Virus record (IMG/VR): IMGVR_UViG_3300034374_004182
Span: 1 to 46,814 of that record
Source: a virus
Reading direction: 5' to 3' (one strand)
Length of the DNA stretch: 46,814 nt
Shown here one piece after another: positions 34,996 to 41,515 of the stretch (positions are counted from its first letter, which is position 1; each line of letters opens with the position of its first letter). Below the pieces are notes generated by a model that did not search any database, was not told the origin of the DNA, and saw only the letters and a program-made list of their open reading frames with translations. The position numbers were made by a program, and so were the translations under genes.

Positions 34996-36275
34996 TGCTA
35001 ATCGAAGATGTATTTATTATTGAGAACCTACAGGTGCTTAACGAAGGTAAGAACGGCCCTATGAAAGTCCGTGGCGTTTTCCAGCGTGCAGACGAGGAGA
35101 ACAACAACAAGCGTATTTATCCCAAGGAACTTCTTTGCCGTGAGATTGAGAAGCTTGAGGAGTCCATGAAGAACCGTCGTCTTATGGGGGAGCTTGATCA
35201 CCCTCAACACGATAGCGTCAAGCTCTCTAATGTTTCACACCTTATCACTAAGCTCGATGTTGATGGTAATGAAATCATTGGTGAGGCAGAGATCCTTGAT
35301 ACTCCTATGGGTAAAGTAGCCAGAGCCCTTATTGAAGGAGGTGTTCAGATCGGTATTTCATCACGCGGCATGGGTACTTTATCTGAGGGTCAGGACGGTA
35401 AGCGTTATGTCAACGAAGACTTCCGCCTTATAACCTGGGACCTTGTAGCAGATCCTTCAACCCGTGGTGCATTCCCTGCACTATCCGAAAGCACAAACCT
35501 TAACAGCATGTTAGTTGAGGAAATCCTTAATGATGTTCTTCCCAAGGTTACTCAAGAGAAAGTATTCTCCACCCTTCTTCGTGAGCGTCTTGATGAAGCC
35601 AAGATGAAAAGATCAAAGAAGAAGAAGGGAAAGAAAGGCCGTAAACTTGATCCCGTTGGTAAGGAAGATGCTGATGTTAACAATGATGGTAAGGTTGACA
35701 GCACTGATGGTTACTTAAAGAATAGAAGACAAGCCATTGGCGCAGCTATGGGCAAGAAGTCCAAGAAAGTAAAAGGTAAAAAAGCTATGAAAGAAAATAC
35801 TGTATTATTTAGCCGTCTTTCTCATGTTTTACTTGAGTCTGATAGTGATAGGTTTGTTAACGCTGGCCGTCAATCTGGCACTGAGATGGAGTCTGATGAT
35901 CCTAGAGTTGATGAGATACTCGGCTTAATTAAAAGGGGTCTTGGGGCAGCCAAGCAGGTAGGAAAGGCTGCTATTGCTGGAGGTGCAGGCGAGGCTGCTA
36001 AAATGGCTTCAAAGGCCAAGCAGCGTACTGCTGGTCAGCAAGGTAGAGAGACCCAGAAGATCAAAAAGATCGGTAGTACAGATACTGGTGGTAGCGTAAG
36101 AGCAACCCTTAAGCAAGCAGGTAGCTTAGTTGCTTCCAAGCTTAGAAGAAAAATTGCTCAAGGTAAGAAAGAGATCTACGGCAAAGTTAAGTCCGGTGCC
36201 GAGGCTGTTCAAAAGAAAATGTCAGAAGAGCTTCAAAGAAGACTTGTAATGCTTCTTGTTAACGAGGGAAAATGA
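34995..36275 (+). CDS. Prohead core protease (gp21-like) with long basic EF-hand extension
   Basis: A 426-aa protein; ATG 34995 is preferred over GTG 34992 because AAGGAG (34983-34988) then has a normal six-base gap. Residues 1-170 carry the gp21 serine-protease core: RRLMGELDHPQHDSVKLSNV with His69, IIGEAEILDTPMGKVA, and VQIGISSRGMG with Ser122/123. In T4 this enzyme cuts capsid and core proteins after (L/I)-x-E. T4 gp21 is 212 aa; here ~250 more residues follow, with poly-Lys (KRSKKKKGKKGRKL), an EF-hand/dockerin loop at 227-238 (DVNNDGKVDSTD) and a long basic helical tail. LSE|S165, LDE|A201 and LLE|S281 are possible self-cleavage sites, so the tail may be released as internal head peptides. 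Confidence 0.85.
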   Translation: MLIEDVFIIENLQVLNEGKNGPMKVRGVFQRADEENNNKRIYPKELLCREIEKLEESMKNRRLMGELDHPQHDSVKLSNVSHLITKLDVDGNEIIGEAEILDTPMGKVARALIEGGVQIGISSRGMGTLSEGQDGKRYVNEDFRLITWDLVADPSTRGAFPALSESTNLNSMLVEEILNDVLPKVTQEKVFSTLLRERLDEAKMKRSKKKKGKKGRKLDPVGKEDADVNNDGKVDSTDGYLKNRRQAIGAAMGKKSKKVKGKKAMKENTVLFSRLSHVLLESDSDRFVNAGRQSGTEMESDDPRVDEILGLIKRGLGAAKQVGKAAIAGGAGEAAKMASKAKQRTAGQQGRETQKIKKIGSTDTGGSVRATLKQAGSLVASKLRRKIAQGKKEIYGKVKSGAEAVQKKMSEELQRRLVMLLVNEGK

Positions 36276-36538
36276 AGTACTACGACAGACTTTTAGAACT
36301 TATCTCTGAGGTCAAGGTTATTGCTAGAAAAGTAGAGCAAAAACCTCAAGAGGTAAAAAAGTATAGTACAGGTAGGGATGATTATAGAAAGGATCAGGAA
36401 GCTGATAGACAAGATGCGAGGAGAATTTTAAGAAGTAAGAGCACTGACTCGAACCAATCGAAAGGTGCAGCATTTAGAAGGGCAACTGATAGAAGACAAT
36501 CAGATAGAGGTCGTGCTTCTAGATCAAATCCTTCCTAA
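36272..36538 (+). CDS. Small basic head protein, candidate internal protein
   Basis: An 88-aa protein that overlaps the protease gene by ATGA. The first residues MKYYDRLLELISE|V are strongly reminiscent of the T4 capsid-targeting peptide (MKTYQEFIAE|A) that gp21 removes from internal proteins. The remainder is polar, basic and probably disordered (DRQDARRILRSK, then FRRATDRRQSDRGRASRS). This fits a packaged DNA-binding internal protein, though no fold is recognised and the call is by motif and context only. Confidence 0.5.
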   Translation: MKYYDRLLELISEVKVIARKVEQKPQEVKKYSTGRDDYRKDQEADRQDARRILRSKSTDSNQSKGAAFRRATDRRQSDRGRASRSNPS

Positions 36539-36562
36539 AAACATTACAATATTCATTCTACT

Positions 36563-36600
36563 CAATAAAAAATAGTAAAAAACAACGACACCTATAATAG
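36563..36600 (+). promoter_or_regulatory. Putative late promoter before scaffold/capsid genes
   Basis: The 94-nt gap 36539-36632 has CAATAAAAAATA at 36563-36574, then AAAAAA, GACACC at 36587-36592 and TATAAT at 36593-36598. The same CAATAAAAAATA 12-mer plus GGCACC recurs upstream of the tail sheath block (41274). A GGAG ribosome site (36622-36625) follows, seven bases before ATG 36633. A shared promoter or activator site is the simplest reading; the -35 equivalent is not a standard sigma70 box. Confidence 0.4.
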
Positions 36601-36632
36601 ATGTATAGATAACAATAGATTGGAGTAAAATC

Positions 36633-37256
36633 ATGGATAAAAAAAGAATTGATAACATAGCTGATTTACTTCCTGAAGGTATTACTGAGGATACTGTCCT
36701 TGAGATTGCCGAACTTATGCAGGATTTAATTGAGCAAAGAGTACAGGAAGAGGTTAGTGACCTTAACGATAAGGTTTTTGCTTACCTATCCATGAAGCGT
36801 CAGCAGATTCAAGAGGCAGCCATTGAGGAGCTTCATGAGTCCAACGATGTTTATCGTGATGCACAAAAGTTCCGTGAGCTTATGGGCTACATGGCAGTTG
36901 AGCACCGTCCTGAGTACATTGATGCTGAGAGCGAGCGTAGATTGTCAGAAGCTTCTGAGCTAGTCGAGGACAATGAAGTCCTTGCCCGTGAGCTTTCTGA
37001 GTCACTAAGAGAGCAAGAGCGTCTTGCTAAAACAATTCAACTGCTAGAATCTAAGGTCTCAAAGCGTGAAAGAGAAATCGAATCACTTAATGAGAGCGTA
37101 CAGTTTCTATCAGAAGAAAAGGAGGCTATACTGATCGAGTCTACCGAGCAGGCTGTAGTCGTTACTAGTAATGTAGACGAAGAGGTTAAGGATGAACAAC
37201 TGGAAAGCATTGGAAATCAGTTCTTGACCGAAGAAATGCTCAAATTAATGAAATGA
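36633..37256 (+). CDS. Prohead scaffold protein (gp22-like)
   Basis: A 207-aa scaffold. It is acidic and almost entirely helical with heptad patterning: DTVLEIAELMQDLIEQRVQE, then DLNDKVFAYLSMKRQQ, and a long coiled coil from residue ~110 to 175 (RLAKTIQLLESKVSKRE, REIESLNESVQFLSEEKE). Such proteins form the core on which gp23 assembles and are then degraded by the protease. It sits between protease and capsid genes as in T4 (21-22-23) and is somewhat shorter than T4 gp22 (269 aa). Arg codons are mostly CGT, like the capsid gene, implying strong expression. Confidence 0.82.
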   Translation: MDKKRIDNIADLLPEGITEDTVLEIAELMQDLIEQRVQEEVSDLNDKVFAYLSMKRQQIQEAAIEELHESNDVYRDAQKFRELMGYMAVEHRPEYIDAESERRLSEASELVEDNEVLARELSESLREQERLAKTIQLLESKVSKREREIESLNESVQFLSEEKEAILIESTEQAVVVTSNVDEEVKDEQLESIGNQFLTEEMLKLMK

Positions 37257-37281
37257 GCATGAACTTTAAGGAGTTGTAAAC

Positions 37282-38811
37282 ATGGAAATTATGGAAATGG
37301 GTGCATCTGACGAGCTAGTCTCCAAGTGGGGTCCAGCCGTTGACGGCATCGAAAATGATTATACCAAGAGAGTTACTGCACAGCTTCTGGAGAACCAACT
37401 AAAGTCTAGCCAACAGGATCGTGTTGACGAGGCTGCTGTTGGTATCGGTACTACCACTGTTGGTAGCATTGGCACTTTCCAGAAGTTCGCATTCCCTCTC
37501 GTTCGTCGGGTATTCCCCGAACTAATCGCTAACAGCATTGTTAGCGTTCAGCCTATGAGCGCACCCGTCTCACAGGTCTTCTATCTTGGTGCTGCTAGGG
37601 CTTACGACAACGCTACTCGTCAGACTATCTACAGCAAGTACAACCTAACCTACCGTGGCCTTACTACTGGCGAGGTTCACGGTCCTCAGGATTCTATGGA
37701 TCTTGATGCTGGTGTGTCTGAAACCTCACAGCAGCTAGGTCTTTCCGCTTTAAGTGGTGAGGGTGTCGTCGGTCAAGGGCCTAACATGGCTTCTGCCATT
37801 TCTGTTTGGCCCGCCGCAAACTTTGCACAAGGTTGGTCAGTATCTGCTGGTGAAGCTCTTGCTGGCGCTAAGATTCCTGAAGTTACCCTTCAGATCGAGC
37901 AACAGCCTGTTATCGCACGCACCAAGAAGATGCGTGCCCTCTGGACCCTTGAGGCTTCACAAGACCTTAAGGCTTACCACAACCTAGATCTTGAGCGTGA
38001 GCTTACTGATCTTCTTGGTAAGGAGATTCGTCTAGAGGTTGACCGTGAGCTTATCGAGAACCTTCGCGGTATTGCTTACGATCTCACTGGTAAAGGTAGT
38101 GATCTTTTCGACATGCAAATGCTCGATCAGGCAAGCAACCAAGATGGTCTTGGAAACTTTGCTGGTGTTAATGGGGATTCAAACTTCAGCAGCTTCCTTT
38201 TCACTAACGACGGTGCTGGAGGTACTGGTGATCTTAAGGCCGCACTTCCTGGCGTAAGTGTTCACAAGAACACTTGGCTTGTTGATCTCACCTCAAGTGC
38301 TTTCAACTTCGCTCCCCGTCACATTGGCGATATCTACTCCAACATCCTTGGTGTAATCAACTTCGCCTCACAGGACATTTACAAGACCACTCAGCGTGGT
38401 GCTGGTAACTGGATGATCTGTGCTCCTGCTGTAGCAACTCTCCTTGAGACTGCTGCCAAGCTTAATGGTGGTATAGATCGTGCTGACGGTCCTACTAACT
38501 TCGGTCCTGGCACCATTTCTTACCGTGGTAAGTTTATGGGTCGCTTCGATCTTTATGTCGATCCTCTCTACCCAGAGGGTGAGATTCTTATGGGTTACAA
38601 GGGTTCTGGTCCCATGGACGGTGGCTTCATCTACGCCCCCTACATTCCATTCCAGGCACTACCAACCGTTACCGATCCTGAGAGCTTCCAGCCCAGAAAG
38701 GGCATCCTTACCCGTTACGGTAAGGTCGCAGTCGCTCCCGCATCACGCTTCTACCGCGTGATCCGTCTGGTCGGTCCTGCTGGTCTTTACAGCCCCTTCG
38801 AGAATGTCTGA
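37282..38811 (+). CDS. Major capsid protein (gp23-like)
   Basis: A 509-aa HK97-fold shell protein close in length to T4 gp23 (521 aa). AAGGAG at 37268-37273 lies eight bases before the ATG. The mature N-terminus is predicted at VDE50|A51 (AAVGIGTTTVG follows), since T4 gp23 is cut at E|AEIGG. Next comes PLVRRVFPELIANSIVSVQP, matching the highly conserved MVRRAIPNLIAFDICGVQP region of gp23. Further gp23-like segments are MRALWTLEASQDLKAYH, LEVDRELIENL and the closing RKGILTRYGKVAVAPASRFY. Codon use differs from neighbouring tail genes: most Arg codons are CGT/CGC, many codons end in C, and G+C is visibly higher, as expected for the most abundant protein. A strong terminator follows. Confidence 0.95.
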   Translation: MEIMEMGASDELVSKWGPAVDGIENDYTKRVTAQLLENQLKSSQQDRVDEAAVGIGTTTVGSIGTFQKFAFPLVRRVFPELIANSIVSVQPMSAPVSQVFYLGAARAYDNATRQTIYSKYNLTYRGLTTGEVHGPQDSMDLDAGVSETSQQLGLSALSGEGVVGQGPNMASAISVWPAANFAQGWSVSAGEALAGAKIPEVTLQIEQQPVIARTKKMRALWTLEASQDLKAYHNLDLERELTDLLGKEIRLEVDRELIENLRGIAYDLTGKGSDLFDMQMLDQASNQDGLGNFAGVNGDSNFSSFLFTNDGAGGTGDLKAALPGVSVHKNTWLVDLTSSAFNFAPRHIGDIYSNILGVINFASQDIYKTTQRGAGNWMICAPAVATLLETAAKLNGGIDRADGPTNFGPGTISYRGKFMGRFDLYVDPLYPEGEILMGYKGSGPMDGGFIYAPYIPFQALPTVTDPESFQPRKGILTRYGKVAVAPASRFYRVIRLVGPAGLYSPFENV

Positions 38812-38826
38812 TAAAGACTAAGCAAT

Positions 38827-38867
38827 AAGTGCCCACTCCTCAAAATCGGGGGAGTGGGCACTTTTTT
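38827..38867 (+). terminator. Rho-independent terminator after capsid gene
   Basis: A perfect 13-bp stem (AAGTGCCCACTCC at 38827-38839 with GGAGTGGGCACTT at 38851-38863), an 11-nt loop, and six T at 38862-38867. It lies 15 bases after the capsid stop codon. This separates capsid transcripts from neck genes and suggests use of host-type RNA polymerase for late transcription. Confidence 0.95.
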
Positions 38868-38889
38868 ATTATGGGAGCTATATATAACT

Positions 38890-39144
38890 ATGAAGTACAA
38901 GTATAGAAGCACCTGTAGGTTTCCGATTCTTGTTTTTTCTGAGAATACAATATTGGAGATCAGACCTAATCAAGTGATTGATTCTGATGTCCCAATATTG
39001 CATCAAAACTTAAAAGACATAACTGAGCCTGTTAAGAGTAGTGCTACTAAGAGGAGAAAGAGATCTAATGGCAACAATAATATATCCAAAAGTAACGACT
39101 TACGGGAACAGCTTCACGGAGACAGCAAGCCAAAAACTGAGTGA
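38890..39144 (+). CDS. Small hypothetical protein upstream of neck gene
   Basis: An 84-aa protein if started at ATG 38890 (an ATG at 38854 lies in the terminator stem and is not used here). N-terminal half is compact and probably beta-rich: MKYKYRSTCRFPILVFSENT, ILEIRPNQVIDSDVPIL, and then HQNLKDITEP. The C-terminal 25 or so residues are polar and overlap the next gene out of frame by 77 nt. It resembles, in length and in the x-P-x-x-V-I/V-x-x-x-x-P layout, the 58-aa protein at 41329-41505. The function is not known; small proteins like this are often head or tail accessory factors. Only a weak GGGAG precedes it, so it may be poorly translated or spurious. Confidence 0.45.
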   Translation: MKYKYRSTCRFPILVFSENTILEIRPNQVIDSDVPILHQNLKDITEPVKSSATKRRKRSNGNNNISKSNDLREQLHGDSKPKTE

Positions 39145-39940
39145 TCACACACCTCCTCACTCTGAAGATATTGATTTAGATAGTTTAGGTAAACTTAAAC
39201 AGTCCGATATCGTAGAATTTTCTGAGTTTGAGGAGCAGATTAGAGACTATGTTTTAGGTATGTTAGGACACCCTGTAGTAAGGGTTGAGCTTACAGACTT
39301 TCAATTAAAGTCTTGTATAGATGAAGCTATAACAGAGCTAGATTACCATGCTCCTCAGTTTACAAAGCAGGTAGCAGCGTTTGAAACAGTAGGTGGTTAT
39401 AATCTATATTCTATTCCACCTTACATTTTAAGAAATCTAACATATCTAACATTCAAAAAGACCCTGCTATCAATTCAGTCACAGGCTGGAACTATTGAGT
39501 TTGATTTCTTCATCAAATACTTCCAAGATAACTTCTTGTTTGATAACTTTACTATTGGAGATTACTATCTATTGCAATCAACCATGGAAACTACAAGAAG
39601 AATCCTGGGTCAGGATGGAGGTTGGGATGTTATAGATGGACAGTTCCTTCAAGTTTATCCCGTCCCAGCAGTAGGAGATGTAGCAATTCTTGAGTACACA
39701 GGTCTTAATGCTAAGACCATAACTCCTAAAATGAAAAGCTGGTTGAAGAAGTATGCAACTGCTTGTGCTAAGGTGGTTCTAGGGCAAGTGAGAGGTAAGT
39801 TCTCTGTAGTTCCTGGTCCAGGTGGAGGAACAATGTTAAATGGCGGAGCCCTTATTCAAGAAGGTATGCAGGATAAGCAAGTCCTAAAGGATGAGCTAAT
39901 GAATGAGGTTGAAGAACCTCCTAAATTTACTACAGGCTGA
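39068..39940 (+). CDS. Neck / head-tail connector protein (gp13-like)
   Basis: A 290-aa neck protein. ATG 39068 (MATIIYPKVTTYGNSF) is preferred over an in-frame upstream start at 39041; GAGGAG at 39051-39056 supports it. The region FEEQIRDYVLGMLGHPVVRV, ELTDFQLKSCIDEAI is the typical start of T4-type neck/adaptor proteins that bind under the portal. A middle segment (FDFFIKYFQDNFLFDNF, then YLLQSTMETTRRIL) and an aromatic beta segment (GQFLQVYPVPAVGDVAILEY) follow. Gene order capsid-13-14-15-sheath-tube supports gp13. It overlaps the gp14-like gene by TGATG. Confidence 0.72.
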   Translation: MATIIYPKVTTYGNSFTETASQKLSDHTPPHSEDIDLDSLGKLKQSDIVEFSEFEEQIRDYVLGMLGHPVVRVELTDFQLKSCIDEAITELDYHAPQFTKQVAAFETVGGYNLYSIPPYILRNLTYLTFKKTLLSIQSQAGTIEFDFFIKYFQDNFLFDNFTIGDYYLLQSTMETTRRILGQDGGWDVIDGQFLQVYPVPAVGDVAILEYTGLNAKTITPKMKSWLKKYATACAKVVLGQVRGKFSVVPGPGGGTMLNGGALIQEGMQDKQVLKDELMNEVEEPPKFTTG

Positions 39941-40503
39941 TGGCAAAGAGATTTAAAGTAAACAGGCAGATGGATAACCTCCCTGAATTAGGAGGTAGTA
40001 CACCCTTATCATTCTATGATCCAAGTAACCCTGATGTTAACTTGTTTAACTTGATTGATGATGAGCTTATCAGAATATCAGGATCTCCTCTGCACTACTT
40101 TAAATCATATGTCGAGTCTGAATATGATGATGTTTATTTAGAGGCTGCCAATAAGACAGTGGCTTCTGAACCTATAACTGTTCACGGTCATTATGAACCA
40201 TCCGTAGTTGAGGAGGTTTTATCTAACTTTGGTATAGAGTTGACCAATGATCAGATGTTTGTATTTAATAAATCGTACATTGAATCAAAGCTAAACAGAA
40301 CTCCTCGCATCGGTGATCAGATATCCCCTGAGTTCCAGAAACAAAAGTATGAGATTATCGAGGTTCAAGAGGACAGCTTTGAAATGTATGGAGTGTACCA
40401 CATTGTCTGCACTGCTAAACTTCTCCGCGAAAGCGAGGATGTTGTTAATCAAGAGGTATCAGATGTGGCTGATGACCTAGGAGGTTACATGGACCTTGAG
40501 TGA
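39940..40503 (+). CDS. Neck protein (gp14-like)
   Basis: A 187-aa neck protein that helps seal the head after packaging. The gp14-type plan is visible: YVESEYDDVYLEAANKT, then VVEEVLSNFGIELTNDQMFV, a strand (FNKSYI), PRIGDQISPEF, then YEIIEVQEDSFEMYGVYHI and TAKLLRESEDV. The motif 'E-x-x-FGIEL.D...F.....P..GD.I....YEI..V....F...G' follows gp14 closely. It is shorter than T4 gp14 (256 aa). It lies between gp13-like and gp15-like genes with TGATG before it and an overlap with a TTG start after it. Confidence 0.75.
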   Translation: MAKRFKVNRQMDNLPELGGSTPLSFYDPSNPDVNLFNLIDDELIRISGSPLHYFKSYVESEYDDVYLEAANKTVASEPITVHGHYEPSVVEEVLSNFGIELTNDQMFVFNKSYIESKLNRTPRIGDQISPEFQKQKYEIIEVQEDSFEMYGVYHIVCTAKLLRESEDVVNQEVSDVADDLGGYMDLE

Positions 40504-41242
40504 TAGCAACGAGTTAGTATTCAAAGGAAGTTTAATAGAATATCTAGAGGATAATCCTAAGACTCCTGATCGAGGAAGGACAGCAAGAGAATTATACTAT
40601 GGTGTCATAGAGGATGCAATCAATGATACCTTCTATAGAAATGATGTATATAAGGAAGTTTTAAGATCCTTACTGTCTCAACTTAACCTGTACTATGTAG
40701 ATTCAAGAAGTGAATCTTCTAAGATCAAGATTCATCACGGAAGACAGGACAGGGCAGTAGCAAAGATGTTCCAAGAGAATAACATCATACTACCTTATGC
40801 ATCTATCTTTCAATTTAATGTTAGTAACGATGGATTTAAAAGGAAGACGGGTAGCATTATTCTAGAAAAGAAAGTCTGGAACGATGAAGCTAGAAAGGCA
40901 GAAAGGGTTATTAGCATTGCTGATGTTCCTGTAAAGGTTACATATCAGTTAGGTATATGGACTCGTTACATTTCAGACATGGATCAGATATCTGCCCTTG
41001 TTAGAAACAAGTTCAATCCAGACCTTAAGCTTAAAACACCCTTCTCTGATAATTTGGTAGCCTTTCTATCTGAAGAGACCGACACATCTGTAGTAGAAGT
41101 ATCCGATAAGGAAGATCGTCTTATAAGGAAAAACTTCTTGATAGATACCGAGTTCTATATCCCAAGTCCACAGTTTAAAGTTACTAGTACAGGACGCATA
41201 GAGAAATTCATAATAGATGCTACCTTGCCTAGAAACAACTAA
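40496..41242 (+). CDS. Tail terminator / sheath stabiliser (gp15-like), TTG start
   Basis: A 248-aa protein. No ATG is available near the 5' end; TTG 40496 overlaps the previous gene and is preceded by AGGAGG at 40479-40484 (11-base gap), so an unusual TTG start is likely. The gp15 signs are a conserved centre (VPVKVTYQLGIWTRYISDMD, then QISALVRNKFNPDL) where gp15 proteins have 'P-x-x-x-x-x-x-L-x-I-x-T-x-x-x-x-D-x-x-Q-I-x-x-x-I-x-x-x-F-x-P', and a late strand-rich part (LIRKNFLIDTEFYIPSPQFK). gp15 forms the hexameric cap that ends the tail and joins it to the neck. Position just before sheath fits. Confidence 0.72.
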   Translation: MSDSNELVFKGSLIEYLEDNPKTPDRGRTARELYYGVIEDAINDTFYRNDVYKEVLRSLLSQLNLYYVDSRSESSKIKIHHGRQDRAVAKMFQENNIILPYASIFQFNVSNDGFKRKTGSIILEKKVWNDEARKAERVISIADVPVKVTYQLGIWTRYISDMDQISALVRNKFNPDLKLKTPFSDNLVAFLSEETDTSVVEVSDKEDRLIRKNFLIDTEFYIPSPQFKVTSTGRIEKFIIDATLPRNN

Positions 41243-41273
41243 TAAACCGAGAGTGACAAATATTCAAATAACC

Positions 41274-41318
41274 CAATAAAAAATAAAAAAATAGGCACCA
41301 AAAGGGCTAACTATATTA
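41274..41318 (+). promoter_or_regulatory. Putative late promoter before small gene and tail sheath
   Basis: The 86-nt gap 41243-41328 contains the CAATAAAAAATA 12-mer (41274-41285) also present before the scaffold gene, then AAAAAATA and GGCACC (41294-41299), and a TATATTA at 41312-41318. The strong AGGAG for the 58-aa gene lies at 41318-41322. The repetition in two independent gaps makes a shared regulatory role likely, though no standard promoter can be drawn. Confidence 0.4.
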
Positions 41319-41328
41319 GGAGAATATC

Positions 41329-41505
41329 ATGAAGGCGATTACTAATCAAAGTTTACAGAGTTGGCAAATCTTTTTCCAAACTCAAAAAGGGGTTGAGTCT
41401 TACAGACTTAAACCTAGAAAAAGTGTAGTAGTTCCTGAGTCCTATATCTCAGATCAGATCAAAACAATGGTCCGTAGAAGACTATTAAAAATAACAAACG
41501 CATGA
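41329..41505 (+). CDS. 58-aa small protein upstream of tail sheath
   Basis: A short gene that fills the gap between gp15-like and sheath genes. ATG 41329 lies six bases after AGGAG (41318-41322); TGA at 41503-41505. The product begins MKAITNQSLQSWQIFF, then VESYRLKPRKSVVVPESYIS, and ends MVRRRLLKITNA. It is basic and probably a beta-rich head with a C-terminal helix. Its P-x-x-S-V-V-V-P layout recalls the small protein at 38890. It may be a tail-assembly or sheath accessory protein; no activity can be claimed. The sheath ATG follows 11 bases after its stop, so both are likely co-transcribed. Confidence 0.72.
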   Translation: MKAITNQSLQSWQIFFQTQKGVESYRLKPRKSVVVPESYISDQIKTMVRRRLLKITNA

Positions 41506-41515
41506 GGTTTTAATT

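Noticed and set aside
35673-35710. Dockerin/cellulosome interpretation of the EF-hand loop in the protease
   Set aside because: Only one loop is present and there is no cohesin or cellulase context; a lone calcium loop in a basic tail fits better.
38854-38889. ATG-like start inside the terminator stem for the small neck-side protein
   Set aside because: Initiation within a terminator hairpin is unlikely; the next in-frame ATG at 38890 gives a sensible protein.
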